Assembly (NCBI RefSeq): GCF_030316765.1
Contig: NZ_JASZYT010000001.1
Span: forward strand, 930,001-994,000
Origin: Variovorax saccharolyticus
Lineage (GTDB): Bacteria; Pseudomonadota; Gammaproteobacteria; Burkholderiales; Burkholderiaceae_C
Reading direction: 5' to 3'
Length of the DNA: 64,000 bases
Position 1 is the stretch's first letter; each line of letters opens with the position of its first letter. Positions 33,547 to 43,447 of the stretch are shown here, in pieces. Made by a program: the position numbers and the translations under genes. The notes below the pieces were generated by a model. It saw only the letters and a list, made by a program, of their open reading frames with translations. It ran no database searches and was not told the DNA's origin.

Positions 33547-33925
33547 CCAGGGGACCGGGTTGAGGGCTTCGCGGAATTCTGCCCGAGGCCGGGAGCGGGC
33601 GGATGGCGCAAGTTTCGAGGCAGCGGCGGTGCGATCCTGCGCTAGACTGCATCCGATCCACTGGCCGATTCCAGGCCACGCGCTCTTCGGCCAGCGGGTC
33701 ATTGCACCACTTCATCCGTCGCAAACTGTCCCACCTCTCTGAATCCGTTTTCTCGGCTGCGGCCTCGAGCCTGGTCTCGATCCGCGCGCCGTTGCCCTTG
33801 GCCCGTGTCGCGACATGGGCAGGTGCGATCTGCATCCGGCTGTCAGGGGAGAAGCGCACAATGGGGCGCGTGGATCAGTCTCTAGGCGCGATGGAGGCCG
33901 TGGACGTGCAATGCGTGCAGGCAAC
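33547..33925. other. Gene-free stretch before the tRNA-Leu terminator
   Basis: About 380 bases without a supported gene. Frames here are shadow-like, and the longest (33603-34100, plus) runs antisense through tRNA-Leu. I see no repeat, riboswitch or clear promoter in it. Confidence 0.5.
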
Positions 33926-33959
33926 AAAAAACCCCGGTGAATCATTGATTCGCCGGGGT
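33926..33959 (-). terminator. Rho-independent terminator of tRNA-Leu
   Basis: On the minus strand CCCCGGCGAATC pairs with GATTCACCGGGG, with one G-T wobble and a 3-base loop, followed by a run of six T (plus-strand A-run at 33926-33931). It lies 17 bases after the tRNA 3' end. Confidence 0.85.
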
Positions 33960-33975
33960 CTGCTTGTATCAGTTA

Positions 33976-34060
<85 letters not shown>

Positions 34061-34084
34061 CCACATGCTGCTTGGAATGAATCC

Positions 34085-36445
34085 TTGCAGCAGGTTTTGA
34101 ATTTCAGGAACGAAGGAGATCATATCAAAAATATTGGCCATCCCAGCGGCTTGCTGGATGAAATTGAAGGTTCGGTGCAAGGACACCGCGATGGACACGG
34201 TTTCGTACAACGCGATGACGGCGAAGCCGACATCTATCTGCCCCCCAACGAGATGCGCGCGGTGCTGCACAAGGACCGCGTCAAGGCGCGGATCGTGCGC
34301 CAGGATCGGCGCGGCCGCCCCGAGGGCCGCGTGGTCGAGATCATCGAGCGGCCCGAGCAGCCGATCATCGGCCGGCTGCTGCACGAAGGCGGCGTCTGGC
34401 TCGTCGCCCCCGAGGACAAGCGCTACGGGCAGGATGTCCTGATCCCCAAGGGCGCGACCGGCACCGCCAAGGTCGGGCAGGTGGTTGTGGTGCAGCTCAC
34501 CGAGCCGCCGGCGCTGTTCGGCCAGCCGGTCGGGCGCGTCAAGGAAGTGCTCGGCGAGATCGACGACCCGGGCATGGAGATCGAGATCGCGGTGCGCAAG
34601 TACGGCGTGCCGCACGAGTTCTCGGAGGCCTGCCTGGCCGAAGCGAAGGCGATTCCCGACAAGGTGCGTCCGGCCGACAAGCACGGCCGCATCGACCTCA
34701 CCGACGTGCCGCTGGTCACCATCGACGGCGAAGACGCGCGCGACTTCGACGATGCCGTGTACTGCGAGCCCGCGAAGGTGGGCCGCGGCAAGGGCTGGCG
34801 CCTGCTGGTCGCGATCGCCGACGTCAGCGCCTATGTGAAGACCGGCTCGGCGATCGACATCGATGCCTACGAACGCGCGACCAGCGTCTACTTTCCGCGC
34901 CGTGTCATTCCGATGCTGCCGGAGAAGCTGTCGAACGGCCTGTGCTCGCTGAACCCCGAAGTGGAGCGCCTGTGCATGGTGTGCGACATGCTCGTCGCCG
35001 GCGACGGCGAGATCTACGCCTACCAGTTCTACCCGGCGGTGATGTGGAGCCATGCGCGCTTCACCTACACCGAGGTGGCGGCGATCCTCGGCAACACCCG
35101 AGGCCCCGAGGCGCAGAAGCGCAAGGACCGCGTCAAGGACCTGCTGAACCTGCACGACGTCTATCGGGCCCTGCTGAACCAGCGCTCCAAACGCGGAGCG
35201 GTCGACTTCGAGACCACCGAGACGCAGATCATCTGCGACGACGCCGGCCGCATCGAGAAGATCGTGCCGCGCACCCGCAACGAGGCACACCGCCTGATCG
35301 AGGAAGCGATGCTGGCGGCCAACGTCTGCAGCGCCGACTTCATCGCCGAGGGCAAGCATCCGGGCCTCTACCGCGTGCACGAGGGCCCGACGCCCGAGAA
35401 GAAGGAAATCCTGCGCGGCTACCTGAAGGCCATGGGCGTGGGCCTGTCGATCACCGACGACCCGAAGCCGGGCGAGTTCCAGGCGATCGCCGAGGCGACC
35501 AAGGACCGGCCCGATTCGCAGCAGATCCACACGATGCTGCTGCGCTCGATGCAGCAGGCCATCTACACGCCGATCAACAGCGGCCACTTCGGCCTGGCCT
35601 ACGAGGCCTACACGCACTTCACGAGCCCGATCCGCCGCTATCCCGACCTGCTGGTGCATCGCGTGATCAAGGCCATCCTCGGCAAGACCAAGTACCAGCT
35701 GCCGATGCTGCCGACGCCGGGCGAGGCCCATGCCAAGCTGGCGAAGCGGCTGGCTTCGCGCGTCAAGGCGCCGACCAGCAAGCCGCAGAAGGCGACGGTC
35801 GCGCCGACCAAGGAAACCCTGGCCTGGGAGGCCGCGGGCCTGCACTGCAGCGCCAACGAACGGCGCGCCGACGAGGCCAGCCGCGACGTCGAGGCCTGGC
35901 TCAAGTGCAAGTACATGCGCGAGCACCTGGGCGAGGAGTACGGCGGCGTGGTCACGGCCGCGACCACCTTCGGCATCTTCGTCACGCTCGATGCGATGTA
36001 TGTCGAGGGCCTGGTGCACATCACCGAACTCGGCGGCGAGTACTTCAAGTTCGACGAGCACCGCCAGGAACTGCGCGGCGAGCGCACCGGCATCCGCTAT
36101 GCGATCGGCACCCGGGTCCGGGTGCAGGTGAGCCGGGTCGACCTCGACGGCCGCAAGATCGACTTCCGCCTGGTGCGCGAAGGCGAGGAGCTGACGGCCC
36201 GCGCCATGAAGGACAAGGGCGCGTCGCCCTCGGGCGCGCCGGCCAAGGCTTCGGCCAAGCGCTCGCGCAGCAAGGCCGAGGCACCGGTCGGGCGCGCGGA
36301 GCGCAACGAGCGTGCCGAACGTGCCGAGCGTGCCGAACGCACGGACCAGGTCGCGGCAGCGGCGCCACAATCGGCGATGCAGGCCTTCAGGACCGCGGTC
36401 AAGAAGGCAGCCAACAAGATGAAGGGGCGCAAGCCGCGCCGTTGA
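34085..36445 (+). CDS. rnr: Ribonuclease R
   Basis: Processive 3'-5' exoribonuclease of the RNase II family, about 770-786 residues depending on start. In order: cold-shock-like domains ([20 protein letters not shown]), the RNB catalytic domain with [31 protein letters not shown], an S1 domain near [15 protein letters not shown], and a basic C-terminal tail containing three Glu-Arg-Ala repeats (36308-36334). The start is uncertain: the frame has no ATG or GTG before the conserved region. The coordinate given uses TTG 34085. A strong AAGGAG at 34113-34118 instead points to ATC 34124, 5 bases downstream, as a rare start. Confidence 0.93.
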   Translation: MQQVLNFRNEGDHIKNIGHPSGLLDEIEGSVQGHRDGHGFVQRDDGEADIYLPPNEMRAVLHKDRVKARIVRQDRRGRPEGRVVEIIERPEQPIIGRLLHEGGVWLVAPEDKRYGQDVLIPKGATGTAKVGQVVVVQLTEPPALFGQPVGRVKEVLGEIDDPGMEIEIAVRKYGVPHEFSEACLAEAKAIPDKVRPADKHGRIDLTDVPLVTIDGEDARDFDDAVYCEPAKVGRGKGWRLLVAIADVSAYVKTGSAIDIDAYERATSVYFPRRVIPMLPEKLSNGLCSLNPEVERLCMVCDMLVAGDGEIYAYQFYPAVMWSHARFTYTEVAAILGNTRGPEAQKRKDRVKDLLNLHDVYRALLNQRSKRGAVDFETTETQIICDDAGRIEKIVPRTRNEAHRLIEEAMLAANVCSADFIAEGKHPGLYRVHEGPTPEKKEILRGYLKAMGVGLSITDDPKPGEFQAIAEATKDRPDSQQIHTMLLRSMQQAIYTPINSGHFGLAYEAYTHFTSPIRRYPDLLVHRVIKAILGKTKYQLPMLPTPGEAHAKLAKRLASRVKAPTSKPQKATVAPTKETLAWEAAGLHCSANERRADEASRDVEAWLKCKYMREHLGEEYGGVVTAATTFGIFVTLDAMYVEGLVHITELGGEYFKFDEHRQELRGERTGIRYAIGTRVRVQVSRVDLDGRKIDFRLVREGEELTARAMKDKGASPSGAPAKASAKRSRSKAEAPVGRAERNERAERAERAERTDQVAAAAPQSAMQAFRTAVKKAANKMKGRKPRR
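34119..34127 (-). promoter_or_regulatory. Probable extended -10 promoter of tRNA-Leu
   Basis: Read on the minus strand the bases are TGATATGAT, an extended -10 (TGn plus TATGAT), about 59 bases upstream of the tRNA 5' end. It overlaps the apparent translation-start region of the divergent rnr gene. Confidence 0.45.
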
Positions 36446-36462
36446 ACACAAGGAGACCAGGA

Positions 36463-37224
36463 ATGAGTGGAGAGAAGACCGGCCGCATCGCGGTCGTCAC
36501 GGGTGCCGGCAGCGGCATCGGCCGGGCGGCTGCGCTCGCGTTGCTGGGCGATGGCTGGAGCGTGGTGCTCGCGGGACGTCGGCAGGAGCCGCTCGAGCAT
36601 GTCGCCAAGGAATCGGGCGCCGGTGCGCGGGCGCTGGCCGTGCCCACCGATGTGGCCGATGCGGAATCGGTGAAGGCGCTTTTCGCGGCTGCGGTCGAGC
36701 GCTTCGGCCGCGTCGACCTGCTGTTCAACAACGCCGGCGTCGGCAATCCGCCGGGCCCGTTCGAGGACTGGACGCCCGACCAATGGCAGGGCGTGGTCGA
36801 CATCAACCTGACCGGCATGTTCTTCTGCATCCAGCAGGCCTTCAGGACCATGAAGGCGCAGACGCCGCGCGGCGGCCGGATCATCAACAACGGATCGATC
36901 TCGGCCACCACGCCGCGTCCCAACTCGATCGCCTACACCTCGACCAAGCATGCGGTGGAGGGCCTGACCAAGACCGCGTCGCTCGATGGCCGCAAGTACG
37001 ACATCGCGGTCGGCCAGGTCGACGTCGGCAATGCAATGACCGAGCTCGCCGCGCGCATGACCAAGGGCGTGCCGCAGGCCAGCGGCGAGATCGCCATCGA
37101 GCCGGTGATCGACGTCGCGATCGTCGGGCAGTCGGTGCTCTACATGGCCAATCTGCCACTCGAAGCCAACGTGCTGTTCCACACGATCATGGCGACCAAG
37201 ATGCCCTTCGTCGGGCGCGGCTAG
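36463..37224 (+). CDS. Short-chain dehydrogenase/reductase
   Basis: Classical SDR of 253 residues, ATG 36463 after AAGGAG. It has the cofactor motif [21 protein letters not shown], the Ser in [12 protein letters not shown], and the Tyr/Lys pair in [10 protein letters not shown]. An Arg in AGRRQEPLE after the second strand favours NADP. It starts 17 bases after rnr and probably shares its transcript. Substrate unknown. Confidence 0.88.
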   Translation: MSGEKTGRIAVVTGAGSGIGRAAALALLGDGWSVVLAGRRQEPLEHVAKESGAGARALAVPTDVADAESVKALFAAAVERFGRVDLLFNNAGVGNPPGPFEDWTPDQWQGVVDINLTGMFFCIQQAFRTMKAQTPRGGRIINNGSISATTPRPNSIAYTSTKHAVEGLTKTASLDGRKYDIAVGQVDVGNAMTELAARMTKGVPQASGEIAIEPVIDVAIVGQSVLYMANLPLEANVLFHTIMATKMPFVGRG

Positions 37225-37228
37225 CGGC

Positions 37229-38698
37229 CTAGGACCCGGGACGCCGGCGGGCCAGCGCGCCAGCGGTGAGCGGCGTGCCGGCGGGCCAGCGGTCGGCCAG
37301 GTCGCCGTGGGTCCACACCGCTTCGCAGGCTGCCGCGAGGGCCGGCCGTCCGGCCGCCAGCGCGGCGCCGACCATGCCCGCCAGCACGTCGCCGGTGCCG
37401 GCGGTCGCGAGTCGCGCGTTGCCGCTGGGGTTGATCGCGGGCAGCTCGCCGATGGCAGCAACCACCGTCCCGGAGCCTTTCAGGACCACCACGGCACCGA
37501 AGCGTGCGGCCAGGCGTGTGGCCGCGCCGAGCCGGTCGGCCTGGACCTCGCCGGTGCTGGCGTTCATGACGCGCGCCGCCTCGAGCGGGTGGGGGGTCAG
37601 GACGGTCACGCGGCCCGCAGACCGGCGCACCTGCAGATGCGACTGCAGGCCGGCGTCGGCAGCGATCGCGTTGAGCGCATCGGCATCGAGCACCAGCATC
37701 CGGGCTTCGGCCAGCACGCGCGGCAGCACTTCGGCAACCGCATCGCCGCCGCCGCAGCCGCAGACCACGGTAAGCGCGCCGAGGTCCAGCGCTTCGGGGC
37801 GGCGGAACATCAGTTCGGGCTGCAGCGGGTCCAGTGGCGCGACGGCGCTGTCCAGCGGGGCAACGAAGACACGCCCCGCGCCGGCCGCGAGCGCCGCCGA
37901 ACCGGCAAGCAGCGCCGCGCCCGCCATGCCGGGCGCGCCGCCGATGACCGCGACATCGCCGTAGCTGCCTTTGTGGGAGGACTCCCGCCGGCGGCTGGTC
38001 GGCGGCGCCCCGGTCAGGCGCGCGGCCGGCGCCTCGGCACCAGCTTCGACGCCAAGGTCCTCGAACCAGGCTTCGCCGGCGGCGTCCCGGCCCTGGGCGG
38101 TGAAGAGGCCGGGCTTCAAGGTCAGCAGGCTGAGGCAGTAGCGGCGGGGACCGGCCGAGGCGGGCGCCGCGACGGGGAGCGCGAACGACAGCGCGCCGGT
38201 GTCGGCGTTCAGCCCCGAGGGCGTGTCCACGCTCAGCAGCGGCGCCGGATCGGCATGCATGCGCTGCAGCCAATCGAGCATGCGGCCTTCGGGAGCCCGC
38301 GTTGCGCCGATGCCGAGCAGGGCGTCGATGGCCAGGTCGTGCCGCTCTGGCGGTGCGTCGGCGAAGCGCACGCCGGCGTCGCGTGCGCGCTGCAGCGAGG
38401 CGCGGGCGTCGGCCGGCAGCCGCGACTCGTCGCCGAGCCAGGTGACGATCGGTGCGAAGCCGCGCTGCTGCAGGCGGGCTGCCGCCTCGAAGCCGTCGCC
38501 GCCGTTGTTGCCGGGGCCGCAGGCGATCCAGATCGTTCGCGCCCGCGGTGCGATCGCCATCGCCAGGCGGGCGACCGCCAGCCCGGCACGCTGCATCAAG
38601 GCATGGGGCGGCAAGGCGGCAGCTGCGGCCTGCTCGATCCGCCGGGTGGCTGCGACGTCGAAAAGTCGGGCGGCGGTGGCGCTGGTGACGCGTTGCAT
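37229..38698 (-). CDS. nnr: Bifunctional NAD(P)HX epimerase/dehydratase
   Basis: Metabolite-repair enzyme that epimerises and dehydrates damaged NAD(P)H hydrates. 489 residues: an N-terminal YjeF-type epimerase (about 1-220, with WIACGPGNNGGDGFEAA) fused to a C-terminal ADP-dependent dehydratase (about 225-489, with SYGDVAVIGGAPGMAGA and the signature ATAGTGDVLAGMVGA). It begins 6 bases after the dadA-like gene on the same strand and converges with the SDR. Confidence 0.95.
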   Translation of the reverse strand: MQRVTSATAARLFDVAATRRIEQAAAAALPPHALMQRAGLAVARLAMAIAPRARTIWIACGPGNNGGDGFEAAARLQQRGFAPIVTWLGDESRLPADARASLQRARDAGVRFADAPPERHDLAIDALLGIGATRAPEGRMLDWLQRMHADPAPLLSVDTPSGLNADTGALSFALPVAAPASAGPRRYCLSLLTLKPGLFTAQGRDAAGEAWFEDLGVEAGAEAPAARLTGAPPTSRRRESSHKGSYGDVAVIGGAPGMAGAALLAGSAALAAGAGRVFVAPLDSAVAPLDPLQPELMFRRPEALDLGALTVVCGCGGGDAVAEVLPRVLAEARMLVLDADALNAIAADAGLQSHLQVRRSAGRVTVLTPHPLEAARVMNASTGEVQADRLGAATRLAARFGAVVVLKGSGTVVAAIGELPAINPSGNARLATAGTGDVLAGMVGAALAAGRPALAAACEAVWTHGDLADRWPAGTPLTAGALARRRPGS

Positions 38699-38704
38699 GG
38701 GGCC

Positions 38705-39961
38705 TCAGTGTTGCAGCAGCCGCTCGATGCCGAGCCCTTCGAGGTCGACGCCGGCATCGCGGCCGCCGATCAAGTCGGCCACCACGCGGGCGCTGCCGCA
38801 GGACAGCGCCCAGCCGCTCGAACCGTGGCCGAGATTGAGCCAGACGCCTGGCACGCCGCTGGGGCCGAGGATCGGCGGGCCGTCCGGCAGCATCGGGCGT
38901 GCGCCCTTCCATTGCTGGACGCCGGAGCGCAGGGTCACGGCGCCCGGGAACCAGTCCTGCAGCACCTTGTAGAGCGTGCGCAGCGACGCGGGATTCAGGG
39001 CCGCCTGGGAGCCGCCCAGCTCGGCGCTGCCCGCCACCCGGACGCGCAGGCCCAGCCGCGAGATGGCCACCTTGTAGCGCTCGTCCATGACGGCGCTGCG
39101 CGGTGCATTGAGCGGCTCGCGGATCTGGGCGCTGACCGAGTGGCCGTACACCGGCGCCAGCGGAATGCGCAGGCCCAGCGGCTTCAGCAGGGCGGCCGAG
39201 TCGACGCCGGCGCAGACCACCACCGCATCGAAGCGATGGGCCTCGGAACCCGCCGCGAGGGCCAGCGAGGTCGGCGCCGACCGGTTCAGCGGCGCCAGGT
39301 CGCAGTTGAAATGGAACTGGGCGCCGAGCGCCTCGGCCTCCCACTTGAGCAGCAGCGCGAACTGCCTGCAGTTGGCGACCTCGTCGTCCGGCAGGTGGAT
39401 GGCGCCATGCAGGGCGGTCTCGGTGCTGAGCGCCGGCTCGATCTTGCGCGCTTCGTCGGCGTCGAGTTCGCGAAAGCTGCTGCCGGCCGCGCGCAGCACT
39501 TCGAGCCCGGCCTGCACCAGCTTCTTCTCGCGCTTGGAGCGCAGCAGCACCATGTAGCCGTCGCTGCGCTCGTACTCGAGTTCACAGGCCTCGCTGATCT
39601 CGTGCAGCCGGTTGCGGCTGTAGAAGGCCAGGCGCTGCATCCGGGAGCGGTTGGCCAGGTAGGTCTCGAGCTTGCAGGCGCGTTGCCAGCGCGCCATGAA
39701 CCCGATGTCCCGGGACGACAGTGGCCAGCGCAGCTTGATGGCGCCATGGGTGGACAGCAGCGAGCGCAGCACCTTGCCGCGCATGCCGGGCCCGGCCCAG
39801 GGCGTGACGTAGCCGGGGGCGACCACGCCCGCGTTGGCAAAACTCGATTCCTCGGCGGCGGCGCCGCGGCGTTCGAAGACAACCACCTCGTGGCCGTCGG
39901 AGGCCAGCTCCCAAGCAGTGGTGACGCCGATGATCCCGGCTCCCACGATCGCGATTTTCAT
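38705..39961 (-). CDS. dadA: D-amino-acid dehydrogenase, DadA-type FAD oxidoreductase
   Basis: FAD-dependent oxidoreductase of the DAO superfamily, 418 residues. The N-terminal dinucleotide motif is VGAGIIGVTTAWELASDGHEV. Family segments include SSFANAGVVAPGYVTPWAGPG, VVVCAGVDSAALL and GHGSSGWALSCGSARVVADL. This pattern fits the DadA small-subunit group, which deaminates D-amino acids to 2-oxoacids and passes electrons to the respiratory chain. No racemase gene is adjacent, so the exact substrate is unproven. Confidence 0.87.
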   Translation of the reverse strand: MKIAIVGAGIIGVTTAWELASDGHEVVVFERRGAAAEESSFANAGVVAPGYVTPWAGPGMRGKVLRSLLSTHGAIKLRWPLSSRDIGFMARWQRACKLETYLANRSRMQRLAFYSRNRLHEISEACELEYERSDGYMVLLRSKREKKLVQAGLEVLRAAGSSFRELDADEARKIEPALSTETALHGAIHLPDDEVANCRQFALLLKWEAEALGAQFHFNCDLAPLNRSAPTSLALAAGSEAHRFDAVVVCAGVDSAALLKPLGLRIPLAPVYGHSVSAQIREPLNAPRSAVMDERYKVAISRLGLRVRVAGSAELGGSQAALNPASLRTLYKVLQDWFPGAVTLRSGVQQWKGARPMLPDGPPILGPSGVPGVWLNLGHGSSGWALSCGSARVVADLIGGRDAGVDLEGLGIERLLQH

Positions 39962-40025
39962 TCGTTTCTTTGGCGGTGAAGGGTGTCGGTCGGCGCCCGT
40001 TCAGGCTGCGCCGACCCTGGCGACT

Positions 40026-41345
40026 TTATAGCGCCCGTTCGGCCTGCAGCGCGACGGCCAGCACGGCATCGTCGTGAAGCGCGGCATGCCAGACCATCAG
40101 CCCGACCGGCAGTTCGTCCGTGGCCTGGCAGGGCAGCGAGATGGCGCAGCCGTCCAGCATGTTGATCACCGAGGGATTGCGCAGCAGCAGGGCATTGACG
40201 CGGAAGAACTCGTCGTCCCGCCCCTCGCCCGGGGCGACATCGGCGATCGCCGGCGCCGTGATCGGGACGGTGGGCGACAGCATCGCGTCGAAGGGCGACA
40301 GCAGCTGCTCCATGCGCTCGATCCAGCTGCGCCGCGCATGGATCAGGTCGATGTACTCGTGCGCCCGCATGGTCGCGCCCTTGATGATGCGCTGCGCCAC
40401 GCGCGGGTCGTAGCCGGCGCCGCTTCGTTCCAGCAGCAGGCGGTGCCAGGCATAGGCCTCGGCGGCCGAGAAGCCGCCGCTGGCGTTGATCGTCGGCAGG
40501 TCGGCCAGCGGCGGCAGGTCGATTTCCTCGATCCGGGCGCCGGCGGCGGCCAGCCGGCCCAGCGTGCGCTCGAAGGCCCGGGCGACGACCGGGTCGAGGC
40601 CGTCCTGGAACAGGTTCCGGCACACGGCCAGCCTATAGGCGGCCAGCGGCGCCGCGCCGGCGGTCACCCGGCGCGCCGCGAGGATCTGGTGTGCCGTCAC
40701 GGCGTCGCGCACCGAACGCGTCATGGCGCAGACGGTGTCCAGAGTGGTCGACAGGGGCAGGGCGCCTTGCGCCGGCACCAGCCGCGCCGTGCTCTTGAAG
40801 CCCACGATGCCGTTCAGCGCCGCCGGGATCCGGATCGAGCCTCCGGTGTCGGAGCCCAGGCCGATGAAAGCCGCTCCGCTGGCCACCGAGACCGCGGCGC
40901 CGGACGAGGAGCCGCCCGGGATCCGCGGCGTGGCCGGATCGGCGAGGTTGGCCGGTGTGCCGTGGTGCGGATTGACTCCGACCCCGGAGAAGGCGAACTC
41001 GGTCATGTTGGTGCGGCCCAGCAGGGCTCCGCCGGCCGCGCGCAGGCGCGCCACGGCGATCGCATCGGCGCGCGCCGCCGGCGCATGGGCCAGCACGATC
41101 GAGCCGGCGGGGGTCGGCTGGCCGGCGATGTCGAACAGGTCCTTGGCCGAGAACGCCAGTCCGCCGAGCGGCTGGGCTGCCGTCGCGGCGGCAGCGTCCC
41201 GGCGGGCTTCGTCCGGCATCGTGCGGGTGAAGGCGTGCGCGCAGGCCGGCGACACGGCCGCGGCAAGGCTGTGCTCCATTTCGGTGCGCGCGTCGGAGGT
41301 GGTCGCCAGCAGGGCGAGGCGGGTGGCGTGCAGGTCGGGTCGCAT
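40026..41345 (-). CDS. Amidase, amidase-signature family
   Basis: 439 residues from MRPDLHATRLALL. A longer frame to 41429 would run into the rpsB promoter and is rejected. The Ser-cisSer-Lys triad is visible: K68 in FSAKDLFD, the cis-Ser within GGSSSGAA at about 144-151, and nucleophile S170 in GSDTGGSIRIPAA. It lacks the partner genes expected for GatA, so it is probably a metabolic amidase of unknown substrate. It diverges from rpsB. Confidence 0.9.
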   Translation of the reverse strand: MRPDLHATRLALLATTSDARTEMEHSLAAAVSPACAHAFTRTMPDEARRDAAAATAAQPLGGLAFSAKDLFDIAGQPTPAGSIVLAHAPAARADAIAVARLRAAGGALLGRTNMTEFAFSGVGVNPHHGTPANLADPATPRIPGGSSSGAAVSVASGAAFIGLGSDTGGSIRIPAALNGIVGFKSTARLVPAQGALPLSTTLDTVCAMTRSVRDAVTAHQILAARRVTAGAAPLAAYRLAVCRNLFQDGLDPVVARAFERTLGRLAAAGARIEEIDLPPLADLPTINASGGFSAAEAYAWHRLLLERSGAGYDPRVAQRIIKGATMRAHEYIDLIHARRSWIERMEQLLSPFDAMLSPTVPITAPAIADVAPGEGRDDEFFRVNALLLRNPSVINMLDGCAISLPCQATDELPVGLMVWHAALHDDAVLAVALQAERAL

Positions 41346-41389
41346 GGTGTGGGTGGCCGGTCGGGGAGAGGGGATGCAAGGGCGGTGCG

Positions 41390-41398
41390 TGCTATACT
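41390..41398 (+). promoter_or_regulatory. Extended -10 promoter of the rpsB operon
   Basis: TGCTATACT is an extended -10 about 165 bases before the rpsB ATG; no good -35 is seen. It is identical to the element before tRNA-Val. Transcription from here gives a leader of roughly 155 bases. Confidence 0.5.
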
Positions 41399-41470
41399 CT
41401 TTGGGTTTCGCCCAGAGGCTACAGGCCATCCAGGTCTTAAGGTCTTCTCAAGGCGAGACGCATCCGCAAA

Positions 41471-41531
41471 CCAGCCCAATCAAGGTGTTGCAAGGCCTTC
41501 CTCGAGTGGAAAGCCACGCAAAACGGGCTGG
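41471..41531 (+). promoter_or_regulatory. Structured rpsB mRNA leader
   Basis: CCAGCCC (41471-41477) and GGGCTGG (41525-41531) pair perfectly across 47 bases that contain a smaller GTGG-AAAG-CCAC hairpin. The structure ends about 31 bases before the rpsB ATG. S2 is known to repress its own mRNA through a leader structure in E. coli; a similar role here is inferred only. Confidence 0.4.
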
Positions 41532-41562
41532 ATTTTAGACCCAACCTTTGGAGTTATTCCTT

Positions 41563-42318
41563 ATGTCGACCACCATGCGCGAAATGCTGGAAGCCGGTGT
41601 CCATTTCGGTCACCAAACCCGCTTCTGGAACCCCAAGATGGCCCCGTTCATCTTCGGCCATCGCAACAAGATCCACATCATCAACCTGGAAAAGTCGCTT
41701 CCGATGTTCCAGGATGCGATGAAGTACGCCAAGCAGCTGACCGCCAACCGCGGCACCATCCTGATGGTCGGCACCAAGCGCCAGGCCCGCGAAATCGTGG
41801 CAGCTGAGGCCCGTCGCGCCGGCGTGCCCTTCGTCGACACCCGCTGGCTCGGCGGCATGCTGACCAACTTCAAGACCGTCAAGACCTCGATCAAGCGTCT
41901 GAAGGACATGAAGGCCCAGCAGGAAGCCGGCCTCGACAGCCTGAGCAAGAAAGAGCAGTTGACCTTCTCGCGCGAGATCGCCAAGCTCGAAAAGGACATC
42001 GGCGGCATCCAGGACATGACCGCGCTGCCCGACGCCATCTTCGTGATCGACGTGGGCTTCCACAAGATCGCCGTCGCCGAAGCCAAGAAGCTCGGCATCC
42101 CGCTGATCGGCGTGGTCGACTCGAACCACTCGCCTGAAGGCATCGACTACGTGATCCCGGGCAACGACGACTCGTCGAAGGCCGTCACGCTGTACGCCCG
42201 CGGCATCGCCGACGCCATCATCGAAGGCCGCAACAGCGGCGTGAACGACGTGGTCAAGGCCGTGGCCGAAGGCAGCGGCGACGAATTCGTCGAAGTCGAA
42301 GAGGGCGCTTCGGCCTGA
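41563..42318 (+). CDS. rpsB: 30S ribosomal protein S2
   Basis: 251 residues, start [18 protein letters not shown] after TTTGGAG; an in-frame upstream start at 41548 is rejected because the family N-terminus begins here. Signature segments are [19 protein letters not shown] and [20 protein letters not shown]. First gene of the long envelope/translation block; a strong terminator follows it before tsf. Confidence 0.98.
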   Translation: MSTTMREMLEAGVHFGHQTRFWNPKMAPFIFGHRNKIHIINLEKSLPMFQDAMKYAKQLTANRGTILMVGTKRQAREIVAAEARRAGVPFVDTRWLGGMLTNFKTVKTSIKRLKDMKAQQEAGLDSLSKKEQLTFSREIAKLEKDIGGIQDMTALPDAIFVIDVGFHKIAVAEAKKLGIPLIGVVDSNHSPEGIDYVIPGNDDSSKAVTLYARGIADAIIEGRNSGVNDVVKAVAEGSGDEFVEVEEGASA

Positions 42319-42341
42319 TTCGAGCTCGCTCGAGCCTGAAG

Positions 42342-42367
42342 AAGGGGCTTTGTTGCCCCTTTTTTTT
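42342..42367 (+). terminator. Intrinsic terminator or attenuator between rpsB and tsf
   Basis: AAGGGGC (42342-42348) pairs with GCCCCTT (42355-42361) around TTTGTT, inside a run of T ending at 42367. It would reduce read-through into tsf and help set a higher S2 output. Confidence 0.85.
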
Positions 42368-42430
42368 AATCTGATTTTCGCGGCTGCCGGATGGGGCGGC
42401 CGCCACTGACAAACCGAACGGAGTACACAC

Positions 42431-43354
42431 ATGGCAACGATCACCGCAAGCATGGTTGGCGAACTGCGCGCAAAAACCGACGCCCCGATGATGGAATGCA
42501 AGAAGGCCCTGACCGAGGCCGACGGCAACATGGACAAGGCCGAAGAGCTGCTGCGCATCAAGCTCGGCAACAAGGCCGGCAAGGCTTCGGGCCGCATCAC
42601 GGCCGAAGGCGTGGTCACCGCGTTCGTCGACGGCGATGCCGGCGCGATGATCGAGATCAACTGCGAAACCGACTTCGTCACCAAGAACGACAGCTTCCTC
42701 GCGATGGCCAACGCCGCCGCCATGCTGGTCGCCAAGAACAACCCGGCCGACCTGGCTGCGCTGGGCGCCCTGGCCTACGAGCAGGACGGCTTCGGCCCCA
42801 CGCTCGAAGACGTGCGCAAGGGCCTGATCGGCAAGATCGGCGAGAACATGAGCTTCCGCCGCTTCAAGCGCTTCGCCGGCAACGGCAAGCTGGCTTCGTA
42901 CCTGCACGGCACGCGCATCGGCGTGATGGTCGAGTTCGAAGGCGACGAAACCTCGGCCAAGGATGTCGCGATGCACATCGCCGCCATGAAGCCGGTCGCG
43001 ATCTCGGCCTCGGACGTGCCCGCCGACCTGATCGAAAAAGAGCGCGCGGTTGCCGCCGGCAAGGCCGAAGAAGACCGCAAGGTCGCCGAAGCCGCCGGCA
43101 AGCAGCCGCAGCCGGCCGACATCGTCGCCAAGCGCATCGAAGGCGGCGTGCAGAAGTACCTCAAGGAGGTCTCGCTGCACAACCAGCCTTTCGTCAAGAA
43201 CGACAAGCAGACCGTCGAGCAGATGCTCAAGGCTGCCAACACCTCGATCAAGGGCTTCACGCTCTACGTCGTCGGCGAAGGCATCGAAAAGAAGGTCGAC
43301 GACTTCGCGGCCGAAGTGGCAGCGCAGGTCGCCGCCGCCAAGGCTGCGGCCTGA
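42431..43354 (+). CDS. tsf: Translation elongation factor Ts
   Basis: Nucleotide exchange factor for EF-Tu, 307 residues. The N-terminal UBA-like domain has [16 protein letters not shown]. The core follows with the EF-Tu-contacting [11 protein letters not shown] motif. ATG 42431 lies 112 bases after rpsB. A GC-rich hairpin follows its stop. Confidence 0.98.
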   Translation: MATITASMVGELRAKTDAPMMECKKALTEADGNMDKAEELLRIKLGNKAGKASGRITAEGVVTAFVDGDAGAMIEINCETDFVTKNDSFLAMANAAAMLVAKNNPADLAALGALAYEQDGFGPTLEDVRKGLIGKIGENMSFRRFKRFAGNGKLASYLHGTRIGVMVEFEGDETSAKDVAMHIAAMKPVAISASDVPADLIEKERAVAAGKAEEDRKVAEAAGKQPQPADIVAKRIEGGVQKYLKEVSLHNQPFVKNDKQTVEQMLKAANTSIKGFTLYVVGEGIEKKVDDFAAEVAAQVAAAKAAA

Positions 43355-43367
43355 GTCACGCCGCAGG

Positions 43368-43399
43368 GCGGCAGCGCACGTGACGCGCTGCCGCATTTT
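43368..43399 (+). terminator. Hairpin after tsf
   Basis: GCGGCAGCGC (43368-43377) pairs perfectly with GCGCTGCCGC (43385-43394) around a 7-base loop, followed by ATTTT. The T-tract is short, so termination is probably partial before pyrH. Confidence 0.6.
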
Positions 43400-43447
43400 C
43401 ACCGTCACGTCTTACACTCGCACCCGCTCATCTCAAAGGAACCGCCC

